Source: Saccoglossus kowalevskii
Taxonomy: Eukaryota > Hemichordata > Enteropneusta > Harrimaniidae
Direction of reading: 5' to 3'
Assembly: GCF_000003605.2 (NCBI RefSeq)
Contig: NW_003138320.1
Coordinates: forward strand, 547,753-594,988
Length of the DNA: 47,236 nt
Notes under the pieces: generated by a model
Database searches by the model: none
Told to the model about the DNA's origin: nothing
What the model saw: only the letters and a program-made list of their open reading frames with translations
Position numbers and translations under genes: made by a program
In this document: positions 34,424-46,541 of the stretch, piece after piece
Layout of the letters: each line of letters opens with the position of its first letter
Position numbering within the stretch: position 1 is the stretch's first letter

Positions 34424-34443
34424 CCTGAATCCGTCGTCGCCAA
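34424..34443 (-). other. Putative tRNA primer-binding site of the gypsy element
   Basis: Directly after the LTR on the - strand is TTGGCGACGACGGATTCAGG. The start TGGCGAC is a common form in Ty3/gypsy elements of animals. I cannot assign the primer tRNA without a search. Confidence 0.6.
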
Positions 34444-34617
34444 TGTAACGTTTCAACACCCCGTATAGCAATGTGTGGATAATAGGGAGCAAGTAAGACT
34501 AGATACAACCTGGTTCAATGCTAAAGTGCAAGTGCTTTATTTATAGCAATGACCATGACTCATGCGCCAGATGGCAGGAACAGATACGATGTTTACATAT
34601 CAGATAACAACATTACA
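34444..34617 (-). repeat. 5' LTR of the gypsy element (174 bp)
   Basis: On the - strand it begins TGTAATGTTGTTATC at 34617 and ends GTTGAAACGTTACA at 34444, giving the canonical TG...CA. It contains a CTATAAATAAAGC stretch (about 34530-34545) that can act as TATA box and polyadenylation signal. Boundaries rest on the TG/CA ends and the adjacent primer-binding site, because the second LTR is missing. Confidence 0.72.
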
Positions 34618-35228
34618 CTTGTGTTTATAAATAACCAAATTTGACCCCAAACGAACATGCTTCCTGAACGCCAAATCGTTTTGCGTAGCGTTTAATGTGT
34701 TTCAGTGACGTACAATGTGAATTGTGGGAGCACTTTCGTGTTTGTCATTAAAACACACCACACTGTTTATAAGAAACCTATGTTTTCTATCAAAACAAGA
34801 GGCATTTTGAATTTTTAGAAAACAAATTTTGATGAAAATTAAGCACATTGTAAACAAACAACAATACACTTTTTAAAAATAAATATATACATAAATTCGT
34901 CATATTTTGAAACGCAACGCTGGGTAGGATATTTTATTTTCTAAAAACTCGGTGCTTCGAAGTGTGTAGCATCATGGTCACTGGCTTTCATGATAGTCGG
35001 CTACTCATACCCTAAAGTTAAAATAGCCGCATATTTTGAATAATAACGCGTCATGCCCCACCTATTCCACTCATATCATTGCCTATGAATGACTCATGAC
35101 TAAGAAAAAAATTAAAATCTTGTCTTGTAAAGAATGACACTCTTCGCATACCCTCTTCCCAGAGCACAAATTTTAAATTATGATTTATTTAGGATTAACA
35201 CACTTTTGTAATTTGATCCCCATTTTTG
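34618..35228. other. Intergenic, no gene seen
   Basis: AT-rich sequence between the gypsy LTR and the octamer-repeat element. Nothing recognised. Confidence 0.45.
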
Positions 35229-36802
35229 ACTCCCATGTGCGAAGCACATAATGGGAGTCTTTGCAGTTAGTGTGTTTGTGTGTGCGCGTGTGTGTATGTG
35301 TGTATGTGTGTCCGACTGTTCCACTGCTATCTCAAGAACTATACATCGGTTTTTGATGAAACTTGGTGAATAGATGCTCTGGGCCAATGAGCAGATTTGA
35401 TTAGATTTTGGTAAAAATCCATGCTCGTTAATTACCTAATTTGCATGATAATTAGCTAATTTTTAGCTGTTCTATGACTGTTCCACTAATATCTAAAACA
35501 AACAAACACTCATTGGATTTTGTTGAAAATTGGTACATAGATGCTCTGAACATATGCGCAGATTTAATTAGTTTTTGGTAAAAATCAGTGCATATTAATT
35601 ACCTAATTTGCATGATAATTAGCTATTTTTTAGCGGTTCCATGACTGTTCCACTGATATCTAAACAACCACTCATTGGATTTTGATGAAACATTGTACAT
35701 AGATGCTCTGAACTAATGCTAGGTTTTGATTAGTTTTTGGTAATAATCTGTGGATACTAATTACCTAATTCGCATAATGATTAGTCAATTTTCGGTTTTT
35801 CCACTGATATCTCAAGTACTAATCATCACATTTCAATGAAACTTGATACATAAATGTCATATGACACTGTAATATCAGTACATATTAATTACCTAATTTG
35901 CATAATTAATTAATTTTCAGCATTTGATATAAGTAGTGAGCACTACATTTCAATGAAACTTGGTACTTACATACTCAAGGACTATGCAGAGATTGATTGT
36001 TTCCGATAAATATTTGTGCATATTAATCACCTAATTTGCATAATTAGTTTATTTTCAGCTTTTCCACGGGTATCTCAAGTACTAATCATCTCATTTCAAT
36101 GAAACTTGGTACATAGCTCCTTTAGGACTATGCAGAGACCTGATTAGTTTTAGGGTAAATAATTGTGCATATTAATTACCTAATTTGCATAATTAATTTC
36201 AGCTTTTCTACTGATATCTAAAGTACTAATCAACACATTTCAATGAATCTAGAATTATGCAGAGACCCAATTAGTTTTCGGTAAATATTTGTGCATATTA
36301 ATCACCTAATTTGCATAATTAACCAATTTCCAACTTTCACACTGATATCTCAGGTACTAAACATCACATATCAATGAATGTTTGTACATGCAGGACAATA
36401 GACAGACCTGGATAATTTTGGGTTAAAATCTGTACATATTAATTACCTAATTTGCATAATTAACCAATTTTAAGCTTTCACACTGATATCAAAAGTACTA
36501 ATTATTCATTTCAATGAAACTTAGTACAAAGAGGCTCTAGGACAATGTACAAACCTAATTAGTTTGGGATAAAAAATCTGTTCATATTAATTCCCTTATA
36601 AGCATAATAATTCATATTTTTTTGGTTCTAATCACATTTCAATTAAACTTGGAAACATAGATTTTCTGTTACATTGCGCAGACCTCATTAGTTTCACACT
36701 CAAATCTGTTCATATTAATTTTCTGATTTGCATAATTAGTTTTCAGCTAAGTAATTTCGAATTATATTTCATGTGTCTCCAATACTCTTAGCACATGGGA
36801 GT
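35229..36802 (+). mobile_element. Element with 12-bp inverted ends and about ten irregular ~145-bp units
   Basis: Ends ACTCCCATGTGC (35229-35240) and GCACATGGGAGT (36791-36802) are exact inverses. The left end itself folds back (actcccatgtgc-gaa-gcacataatgggagt), followed by a GT-rich microsatellite (35270-35312). The body is a diverged tandem series: ccactgatatctcaagtact, catttcaatgaaacttggta, catattaattacctaatttg, cataattaatt. The word cctaattt/cgcat occurs about ten times, 128-168 bp apart. There is no coding frame of interest. Confidence 0.8.
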
Positions 36803-38779
36803 TATTTCTAAGCTTTCTTTGATTATTATTAATGTTGTTGTTGAACACACATGAGTTGTTGAAAACTACTACATAGTTTTGTAACTTTTTTCAGTCATAA
36901 TTCAAGACAAATAAAAGACAAATATATAGAGAATATAGTAAATTCTCTTTTTTTCTGTAATATTATTGTGTAATTGGTAATTATGAAAATTATTTAAAGG
37001 TGCATAAGAAACACATCTTGTTATGAATTACTCGTAATATAAATTTCTAAATTACCTTGTCAAAATTATTCTTTTTGTTTTTCTTTCACCCAAAAAACGA
37101 AAGGATTTTACAATGTCGAAAACGGAAAAAAGTATTGTAAATAATTCATACGGTTTTATAGAAAACATTGCATTTATTACTTGTATTATTTTTTAAGAAA
37201 GTAGAATCAGAAACAGTTCATAAACATAGTTGCATCGGATGAATCAAATAATTCATGGTTGAATATTTTGTATACGAGGCAAACATGTGTACAAATTAAA
37301 ATTGTGGAACTTTTCACACAATCAAACCAAAGAAAATTATGGAGGCTCTATTTGACATATTGTCTTTAATGTGTATCATCCAATACATAACCGTGCATTA
37401 TGCATATACGATTGCCTTAAACGATACACAAAAGGGGAAATGATTTAGTACAGTACTTGAATATTCAAAAATGCAAAATAAATATTCAAACATATAAAAT
37501 TCACAAAATGAAAGCATAAATTTAATAGGATGTTCAGCGTATAGCAGCTGCAGACTGCAGTGACATGATAAGAAACAATTTCCCAGCACCTCTACTACTG
37601 AGGAAAAAAATAATGAAACATTTTCTATAATTGAAACCCAAATTCGCGTTGGGGTCTTTTACGACAAAGACAATATTTCTAAACACATACAATTATATGA
37701 CTGTTCATAAATTATTCATACTAGTATGCAAATTAATCACGGTATGGGCCGACCAAACTAGTGACAAGTCAAAATGACAAAACGAAGTAGAGGACATGGT
37801 GTATTGGGTAGCAGGGAGCACTAAATAAATCGTAAATTGTAGTCGATTATTCACGCGACAGGGGCTGTTATTTAGGTTGCACCCAATGACACAATATAGC
37901 ACTCGTCTGCTTCCAAACGTTGGAAGTACAGTTGACGAATCAACACTTTTATACATACTAATGTACTATGTCTTGCTGTTGGAAATACTTATTAATTGGC
38001 TAAACAGAGAGTCATCTGGACAATAGAACGCATTTCGGTATAATGACAGAAATTCTGAATAGCAATATATTGTCAGTAGAAATGCACTGGCAACTAGATT
38101 AAGGTGTGGGTAACTGGTTATAAATAATTTAAGGTTTGATTGTTCGTTTGTGTGTTTGTTTGTTGCTTTTATGTTGACATGATAACAGTGTACACGCCCT
38201 CTGTCAGTCTAATCATAGTTTATTTGGTATTGTATCGTATTATTATTTAATATTAATCGTTGGTACTATTGACGCCTTCGTGTTTAAAAACAAATTTCAC
38301 ACGCATTTTGTTCTTCAAACGTTGCTGATTCCGGCTTTCACGAAGAGTTGCCACAACCATGCGTTTCACATGGATTTTATAATTATGCTTTCGGTGTTTG
38401 GGAACATATCCCGCCCTCCTATTGCTATTGTAATAATTCACAGTGAGACTGGATAGTTGATAATCGGTCATTAAACCGTGACTAAAATGTACACCATGTT
38501 ACATCATAGTAATTGACATCTGGTAGGCTAAGTCAAGTATTCTATTCAATACCAAGAAAAAAGTGTATAAATCAACTGAATTAATTGATTGATTGATTGA
38601 TTGATTAAATTAATTATTTAATTCAGTTTTAATGACCCGAAGAAACAATTAGTCATCGAAACGTTGCTGGAGTTTGTGATAAACTATTTTACCGATGATA
38701 TACTACTAGTCTACAGATGAAGCCTGGTTTGCTAGCTACACTTGACCATTGTTAAACGTAAACGTCACACAATCAGGGG
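36803..38779. other. Intergenic, no gene seen
   Basis: AT-rich. It contains an ATTG tetranucleotide run near 38581-38607 flanked by an ttaattatttaattcag / tgaattaattga inverted pair. Open frames at 37398-37589, 37705-37956 and 38253-38471 (all - strand) have no known domain. Confidence 0.45.
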
Positions 38780-40260
38780 TATAATCTTTGCATAAAGGGA
38801 TATTACATTTAATAAATTAATAATCAGCACAATAAGCTTGAAATTAACCTGACTATAAAGATTAACTCATACAAAAACAGTTCAACAAACTGCAGTTTAT
38901 TGTCAACATATTTGAACCATATTCACAATCAAATTATGCAATAGTTTAATAGAGATGTAAATCATATCCATCAATGTTGTTTGTTAAAGACTACAGGTGT
39001 GGGGTCGATTGGCGGTTCGGCCATATTTTTAGATCACAAATGAAAAAAGTAGGTACATCCTGCTTCACATGTGGCGCCCACCATATATCATTCCAAGTCA
39101 AAATCTAATGATTTCGTCATGAAATCTGATTTCTACATCAGACAAGTGACATTGATGCCACTTTTGATCATCTTTGTTGCTGTAGTAATTATCCACAAGC
39201 CAACACAAATCTTGAATTTGAAAATTCAGTTTAATAGTTTTAACAAATGAATACAATGCATTTTTACAACTCAATACTCTGGCATAGCAAATTTACACTG
39301 GCATTTAATCTAAATTCAATAGTTGTATAGCGATTTCAATAAAATACAATTGACATATAACAATATACGTAAGACAAGGTACGTTTACACACATACCAAT
39401 GTACACAATGTGTGTAGTAGTACAGAAATCAGTGTGCTAAACCAAAGTCACCCGACAACTGTAGTGAAACTAGGTGAAATGATGAAGATTAGGACCGAGA
39501 AGTGATATCAATGTGTTTACAAAAAAGTGAGTATATTCTGTCCTACCGGTAGTACCTACAATATATCATAAAGGGGATGAGACACTTGCATGCTTCCAGA
39601 TCACTAAATGTTTATTTTGGACTACTCTTGAAGCACGATTAAAGATTGTGAATGAAGCAGCATACGGCATCTCTAACAGCTAGCTTTAATTCATTCTGGC
39701 AGTCAGTCGGGTTTAACCTCCATTTTAATCCATTTATTGGCACGCTCTTCAATAGAATTTATGAGGATTTTTATAATTATACCGACAATTGATTTTTCCA
39801 GGCTGTCTTAATTTAGACCCACATGGCATTGTTTGTCGAAAACCAGCGCGTCGCACAATACTCAGATCACTTGTGATAATATGAATGGAGGGAAAGTTAA
39901 ATAAAAAGGACGAGTAACCATATGGTGTATCACTATTTCTATAGTTGACTATCTTAGATGTTAGAAGTATGTATTTAGAAGTCTGAATAGGAATAGACTG
40001 ATTTTTGAAACAAAGGGGTATGGTGGAAATAACCTTCTGATTGTGTAATATATTGCTGTTGTTGATAGCGTAGATTCACCAAAACGCTTCAGGCCACTGA
40101 GTGCGTATATAATGAAGATCCAATGGCTCCTTTATGTGTGTCAATTGGATATCGAATTTATTTGACAAAGTAGCACCATTCAATTTAAGCCGATCATAAT
40201 GTTTAAGCCCATGACTACATCGTAGAAGTTCGGAGGAAGGAAATATGGACATGACAGTTA
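38780..40260 (+). repeat. Segmental duplication block, partner of 2216-4070
   Basis: Collinear with 2216-4070 in the same orientation; matched landmarks are listed there. After aaatatggacatgaca (40242-40257) the homology stops and resumes only at 43496, so a roughly 3.2-kb insertion of other repeats separates the two halves. Confidence 0.7.
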
Positions 40261-40985
40261 CCTCCCTACATCTTAGACTGATGGTGTGATGTTGTCATTG
40301 CATCCATATGACATGGCACTAGCTAATTGTCTGATCCAGAAGTTTTCTCTCTCTTTACTGAAATGTGAACTCAGTTTGGGGATATTAGCGTGGTGCTATA
40401 TTTTTTCCATAATGCAAACTCACATGGACGAACAGTGTAATCGTCGTGGTTGAAATGTTTATAAAGTTCAAGAGCATTACTCACACTGAGCGATGATTGC
40501 TAATTCTAAAACGCAGTATTCGTCCTGTTTCCTAGTATATACCATGTGAATGTGTCAACAGTCTCCACGAAAACAACAAAACAATCAGTAAAATGCATAT
40601 CCAATATAATACACTTCCGTAGTCGAGGTTGACGCACGGTTCAGTACAATGTGAAAAAGAGTGTGCCGGTAGTAGTGTTAGCCACTAAGCAAAGGTTTGG
40701 CTTTTGTCGCTCTTTACATGAAATTTGAGATCTATGAATGAATTCTGGCGAAAAAAACAATAAGTTACTTGTATGTGCTGCGAAATGTCCTCAATATCGA
40801 GTATAAAACGGGCTGTGAATTAGACGACAAACGTCCGCTTTGCCTGGCGTCATTTTGCCTCTAGGGGGCCAGTCAATGACGTCATCAGTAAACACTGATA
40901 ATTGAACCCATTCATTCTAGTTCGTCAATCCCATAGAAGTGCTACTATGAAAGACCATGTTAACTGACAATTTAAAAGTTGAAAC

Positions 40986-41111
40986 ATGGTGAGGTGTTGT
41001 GCGTATGAATGCCATAACGATTCATGTTATGTTCACGGAAAAACCCAAATGAAAAATCACGTTTTTGGTTACGAGAAATCGGCAGCAGAACAAACCTTAA
41101 ACCCTAGTTAA
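40986..41111 (+). other. Possible THAP-type zinc finger N-terminus (41 codons)
   Basis: Opens MVRCCAYECHNDSCYVHGKT, resembling the start of THAP (C2CH) domains, M-V-x2-C-x2-4-C-x-N. The expected downstream FHxFP, W and C-x2-H are not visible before the stop at 41109-41111, and it sits about 27 bp from the end of repeat element B. It may be a broken exon or a mobile-element remnant, since THAP domains are the DNA-binding part of P-element-type transposases. It may also be chance. Confidence 0.28.
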
Positions 41112-41138
41112 AACTAAATTAGAAATACGCTAACCACA

Positions 41139-42663
41139 GTCCCTCTATCCCTGGCCTGAAATCGACTCGCGTTCTTTTGTCTCGAACCGCGTTGCGGGTA
41201 AACAGATTACAATACCGTATTTAAAATTGGCAAATTTACCGTCATGTATGACTTCATTTTGACTTCAAATTCGGGCAACTACAACGTAAACAAAACATTT
41301 AAACAAAATTATCACTATGAAATTTGGGGTTTTTGAACCCTGATACGTATCAAAACCAGCCTACCAACTCATAAACATCCAGTTCCTGTCATGTAACGAT
41401 TAATATCAGGAATTATGTTCATCTTCTAGTTTTAATAGGGAAAAAACTTTGCGTACCAATATGCTGACATCGCTAAACAAATCTTGTCAAAATGGCGTCG
41501 CTCATGTTAACGTGGTCGATCGAAAAACCTGTGATATTTCTGGGGGTTCATAACAGTTCAAGTCAACTATACAGCAACTAATGACTTTATTCGATGCAAA
41601 CGTATAAAACAATGTTTCAATTTTTGTATATAAATGGTGTTTTTAGCACTGAATAGCGTACATTGTCATTTCAAAACGTCGGCATTTGCATTTACGATCG
41701 AAAACGCTTGCATACAAAATCGTCCAATTTAACATTAATAAAATGCAGCCCACCAATTTTGACTGATATGTTTGACCATAAAATGTCAAAATCGAAGACA
41801 AATATTGGTTTCGCGCCAAGAAGTAGGTAAATAAAATAGAGTTCATTTCAATCACCTCAAAATCAAAGCTGAACAATTTCTGGGTAAAGGAATGAAAATT
41901 TGTTGCGAGAGTGTGTCGCTGCTGGTAAAATAGATGAATTAAAGAACTACTCGCCGGCTAAAATATGACCTTATACAGATATCCTGATCAAAAAATTATG
42001 TGAAAAAGCTTGAATTCTGGAATAAACAACTAAGTTGTAGATATAAACGTACCTAGTGATTGAACAAACAACTCAGGATTAACACGTGACATTTGCATAA
42101 ACCCATGACTGACAGTCATTTTGAGCAGCTAAAACGACTGTCTGAATCATGATTTCCCATAGCTTTTACGTGGAAATCACACTGACATCGCTCTGAACTT
42201 GTAAATTAACATCAAAATTGTATCGCGGATATATTTATGTTTGTGTACGACATGAAAATAAAGCACCACGGGAGTTAAGATTGCCGAATAGACTGATTTA
42301 GCGGAGCAACCCGAAGCGATGTTTCATGCTTGAGTGTCATTTGCATACTGACAACTGGTGGTCATCTTCCCTTTTATATATACGGACCCGCGGTTTAAAC
42401 GTAAGCTATTTGACCACTCGCCAGATAAAATGTCAGAATGCCGTTGAATGCCGTTGACTGGAATTACTTTCTCATGAACGTACCACACCATATATTCACA
42501 AGTCACACAGCTTATAACGTTTTCGGTTAGTATCAGCGTGGAATGCGTAAAAATGCTCACAGCGTAGAACGCGCCGCAGCGATCCCGATCGGTGCGTCGT
42601 TTCAGTGGCGGCTTTGCCGTACATTTTTGCTTCATATATACACAGTCCCTCTATAAGAGGGAC
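41139..42663 (-). mobile_element. Old repeat, copy B, carrying the empty site of the TA-flanked element
   Basis: Left end cacagtccctctatccctgg at 41139; right end reads inward CAGAGTCCCTCTTATAGAGG near 42663, so the ends may be inverted repeats of about 13 bp. The interval 41465-42055 is the reverse complement of copy A (20440-23345) without the 2.36-kb insertion. A 103-codon - strand frame (42635-42324) lies near one end with no domain I recognise. Family unknown. Confidence 0.6.
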
Positions 42664-42801
42664 TCTGATATAAAGAATACCCTATACATCAAAACAGAGT
42701 ATTTTACTTAAAATCCATTCTGACACGTTCGCTGTCTAGGCTATTTCGGATGACTAAAGTTCCTCCAAAACATTGAAAGCAACAGCGGAAGTGCAGCACC
42801 T

Positions 42802-42956
42802 CAGTGGCGGATCCAGAGGGGGGCAGGGGGCCATCCCCCCCCCAAACGCACAACGATTCATATTATCTGGATTACGCATAACTTCTCTGCGATTTTCGCT
42901 CCGTAATTTTAAGCGAAGCTTGCCCTCCCCCAATACTTTTGCTGGACCCGCCACTG
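42802..42956. mobile_element. hAT-type MITE, 155 bp
   Basis: Inverted ends CAGTGGCGGATCCAG (42802) and CTGGACCCGCCACTG (42942-42956), one mismatch. The flanking 8 bp, CAGCACCT at the left and CAGGACCA at the right, agree at six of eight positions, as expected for a decayed 8-bp target duplication of hAT elements. It contains G and C runs near its left end. Non-coding. Confidence 0.8.
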
Positions 42957-43149
42957 CAGGACCAGTGCAGCGAACGACAATTTGTTGTGCGCAGTCGTTC
43001 CAGTGACGTCATCCATGTTATATACCCATGTAATATCCACTTGGCGTGCAATATACAATGTAATATCGATATTTATTCAATGTCATGTGACTGAGTCTCA
43101 ATCAATCACAGCATGCGTAACAGCAGTGAGATGTGATAATATGAGGTCA

Positions 43150-43495
43150 TTACGATGATATTTGATTCAAAGTATGCACGAAGACAGTACAGCGAAAGTA
43201 TCGACCGACGCGCGTACTGTCTGATTGCATACTTCGAGGTATCCTCGTAATAACCTTATTATTATACATCTTTTCCTTTCAAGGATACATCATGGGAATG
43301 CCGAAGTTTAGAACAAAATTAAACCCTGGTGGCAGCCATAATTGTTTTTATTTTTAGAGGACGCTCACGCGCGTAATCATGCCATATTTGGAATTCGCTT
43401 TTCCTAATATGGTAGGATGAAAATACCCTGTAAATTACCGTAAGATTATGGCACGCTGTAATTTATGGCGTTACGGTGACAGATGTATAATAATG
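43150..43495 (-). mobile_element. Composite MITE / foldback element, inverted relative of 28556-28925
   Basis: Contains the foldback part (caaagtatgcacgaagacag, tac ... gtactgtctgattgcatact) at 43167-43245 and the MITE part 43255-43490 with inverted ends attattatacatctttt and gacagatgtataataatg. The interior shares ggtaggatgaaaataccc and gtggcagcca with the partner in reverse orientation. Confidence 0.75.
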
Positions 43496-43625
43496 AAGGT
43501 TATCCGAATTCGAATATGAACGCCATGGAAAGAAAACAGTTATTTCCCTGGAGTGAATGTGAATGTTTTCTCTATCAAGGTGGCTATCCAACAATTGCAA
43601 GTTATTATGACTGTTCCTAATTCCG
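43496..43625 (+). repeat. Segmental duplication block continued, partner of 4206-4340
   Basis: Matches 4206-4340 from ttatccgaattcgaatatga to the tatgactgttcctaattcc / tatgattgttctaactcc segment, then switches directly to sequence matching 6695 onward. Confidence 0.7.
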
Positions 43626-43674
43626 CCTTATTTGCAATTCCACGATATTTGATTGCGTGAAATTTGGATATTAT
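43626..43674 (+). pseudogene. Remnant of a fifth LU gene: end of exon 4 only
   Basis: The stretch gccttatttgcaattccacg, atatttgattgcgtgaaatt matches gctttgtttgcaatgccacg, atatttgattttgtgaagtt at 6694-6735, the last codons and stop of LU copy 2. Upstream of it the sequence jumps to the region matching 4340. About 2.35 kb holding exons 1-3 and most of exon 4 has therefore been deleted. The 3' flank (43675-43965) continues to match copy 2. Confidence 0.75.
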
Positions 43675-43965
43675 GATTAACTTTGCGTGTAATAAAATTA
43701 AATGCGAGGTGTAAGGTAGCCATGTCTGTTGTTCGGCGTCCAGCGTCATCGTTCGTCATCGTTCGTTGTCTGACGTCATTCATTGGCCAATAATTATCTT
43801 AGGCTTCCAATAGTTGTTTTAATAATAATTTTCGCCTAATCCAAATTAAAATCGTATAACATATATCCTTGAATCTTGGGATCTGTTACAGAAATGTGAG
43901 TGAGGTTATAATCTTTTGACTGTGCTCTATGAAGAAATGCAAAATCCACTATCTAAAATCGTGTC

Positions 43966-45108
43966 GGATTTAGTTGAGAGGCCAAATTAATCTATTTACA
44001 AAGCGCCTTCAACTAAATATACATTTTGAGTTGAGTATACTATAACGGTCGTATGAGAGACTTTAAAGGTCACCAATGGGTGAAAGGTCACCAATGGGTG
44101 AAAGGTACATATTACCATGACACATCTATTAGTAACATACATTATAGCGGAAAAGTAGTAGCATTTTTGAACTATTTTATTAAATAGTTTACTTTCTAGT
44201 ATAACAAAATGGTCCACTGCACTAACTACTTTGAATAATGCAGTAAAATAAGTAAACATTTCACTACATATTTATTTTATTCACGCGTACATCACATCAG
44301 TACCCACTTTTTATTGCAAATTCACAAAATAGTCTTATTTATAGTCTGCACTTTTCTTCAGAAGATTTGGGGACATAAAAGTAAGAGAAAAACAAACGAA
44401 AAAGAAAAAAATGTAACAAGGCAATTCGATCCACCGGACTATTCTTATCACGAGTGGAGGTGGTTTTTCATGTTATATAAAGCAGCAGAGAATAAACACG
44501 TATGAGATTTAATAACATCCCTGCAATATATAATAGTAGTTAGTGATGGGGATACTGGTAATGATGACACTGAAACCTTATAGTACAAGAGATGCACTGA
44601 GTATAGACTATGTAGGAAAGCAAATGAGATGACTAATCAATGTACATGATTTTATAATAAGATATAACATAATTATAATAGGTGACCAAAGGCAAATAAA
44701 TGATGCAATCTACTTGGGGTATGTCATAAAAGAAATATTTAATGCATCATGATATCAACATCAATACTTCAGCAACAAGACACACAGACTAAATACTTAT
44801 GTGGCAAAGTGTGTGTTTATGACTTGGCAACCATAAACAAATCAAGAATCCAATGCAGTATAACTCAATGTATAGTTTCAGGCCACAGTCAGCTGGCGTA
44901 AAAGTGATAATAAAATAAAATGCGATATTTACTATATGGAGGCCGCCGTCCTGAATACGGCAAAAAACTAAATAAAGAGACATGTTTTGAAACGCGTTTT
45001 CAGATTCTTACAAATCAGGAAAAAATACCAATCTTTCACATCCAAACAAACCGTTTGCTAACAAATCTCGTCGTTTTTGTGTGGAAAAAACTATTGCATA
45101 CGAACACT
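43966..45108. other. Intergenic, no gene seen
   Basis: AT-rich. 44079-44105 has a short exact tandem (gtcaccaatgggtgaaag twice). Short frames such as 44314-44505 and 44920-45111 have no signature. Confidence 0.45.
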
Positions 45109-45262
45109 TAATTACATGAAGGACATGGATCACATTCCTGGGGTATTTGAAACCAAAAATTGTCATTCCAACGTAGCAGCCAATCAGCGACGTACTTACA
45201 GTTAGATGACAATTTCGGTTTCAAATACCCCGGGAAAGTGTTCTATGTTCTTCGTGTAATTA
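45109..45262. mobile_element. Foldback MITE, ~154 bp with ~57-bp arms
   Basis: Left arm 45109-45166 (taattacatgaaggacatgg ... cctggggtatttgaaacc ... attgtcat) pairs with right arm 45206-45262 (atgacaatttcggtttcaaa, taccccggg ... ttcgtgtaatta), with about ten mismatches. The loop is about 40 bp. No coding capacity. Confidence 0.8.
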
Positions 45263-45790
45263 GGTTCAAATCCAAATTTGTCTGATGAAAATGTATACAG
45301 AATCTTTTCATATTTACCAAATCTGATAAAAACGGCATTTCGATGTAGCAGACTATAAAAATCAAGTTGTTCCCAGGTGTTCCCAGTAAAAAAAACTTAC
45401 ATCCGGGTATACACCAATCCAGCATTCTATTACAAGATTGTACCTGTTTGGCTAAACATCTCTTACGTCGAACAGACAGACCAATCAGAGAGTAGGTTCT
45501 TTGTTTCGATGTATCAAATTATGCCGAGTATATACGCTTCGATACAACAAGATGTATGTGCTAGCGCGACTTGCGTCCAATGAAACAGTGATACGATGCG
45601 CTGGTCGGGTAATTTGTTTACTTGGGGTCAATAGTGTACGATATACAGAATTGATGCTACACGTCACACGATTTCATTGCACGACAGTGATTCATAACGC
45701 TGGCGTCAGCTGTGCTATATTAAACATGTATAAAAGTGAATAATAATTAACACATCACGTGACCTATGACGCGACACCAATTGATAATAG
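45263..45790. other. Intergenic upstream of the right-hand gene
   Basis: Open frames on both strands around 45377-45743 overlap each other and carry no signature. The sequence becomes less AT-rich towards 45800, which fits an approaching promoter. Confidence 0.35.
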
Positions 45791-45902
45791 GCGAATAGTT
45801 AGCAGAGACAGCAGAGACTGCGTATAGCACGATAAGACGTCGGATTTATCTGTTTTTATTGGACTTGATTTTTTATTCCGGAAAGTTCTATATCATCGGA
45901 AG
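45791..45902 (+). other. Putative 5' UTR exon of right-hand gene
   Basis: The segment ends ...atatcatcggaag followed by a strong donor gtgagttt at 45903. The next good acceptor is tttttcttttcag ending at 46541, immediately before an exon with a start codon and signal peptide. The 5' limit is not determinable; 45791 is a rough guess. Confidence 0.4.
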
Positions 45903-46541
45903 GTGAGTTTTATCCTAATTATTATTTTTTGAATGATTTGGTCGATCAAGGGGTTGTTTCCATCCCCATCTACGCACTGATATCTATTAAATACGATGCA
46001 GTGATTGCGATGGTGTCGCAACTGTGTTGTCACTGGTCACTGGTCCATCTCTTTGGGAAAAAAACAAAATAAAACAAAAATACGAAATACTGATAGAATT
46101 CAACATTTTAATATATAAATATCACCCAGCATTATTTGGTTTAAAAATCGCAAAAATACAGCATTTCAAAAAATGATATCGTGTTTTATTCGGGCGAGCC
46201 ATGTACGTAGCGGGTTACAGGTGTTACCACCCTGACAGGGATTATGCAGTACCATTGTGAATTGGAGATTATTGTAAGGTCACATAGAACAAAACATGGA
46301 AGTATTATATGTTTTATTGTTAAAGTGTGCTATTGTAGACCTTGTCCAGTGTCGTGGAATTCACGTCAGCGTACTACCCATATTCAGATGTGACTTCATT
46401 GATTGATCATTGAGTCCCTTGCCAACAACTGCTGCCACACCGAATAATATAACACAAAAATCATTAGATCTAAGAAGGATCATTCAATATAAATCTGGTG
46501 ACCTTTAATCAGTTTCCCAAATGATTTGTTTTTCTTTTCAG

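Larger units (their letters stand above)
31683..34617 (-). mobile_element. Truncated Ty3/gypsy LTR retrotransposon (5' LTR-gag-PR-RT-RH, no integrase)
   Basis: Read on the - strand: a 174-bp LTR (34617-34444), primer-binding region, gag with CCHC knuckle, protease, reverse transcriptase, RNase H and the start of the linker to integrase. It ends abruptly near 31683, and neither the integrase core nor a 3' LTR is found to the left. Frameshifts and stops interrupt gag-pol in several places, so it is dead. Short spacing between LTR and gag and the order PR-RT-RH are typical of the Ty3/gypsy (Metaviridae) group. Confidence 0.9.

Noticed and set aside
42754-43006. Open frames of 66 and 77 codons at the MITE 42802-42956
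   Set aside because: They run across a hAT-type MITE with homopolymer G/C runs and have no coding signature.
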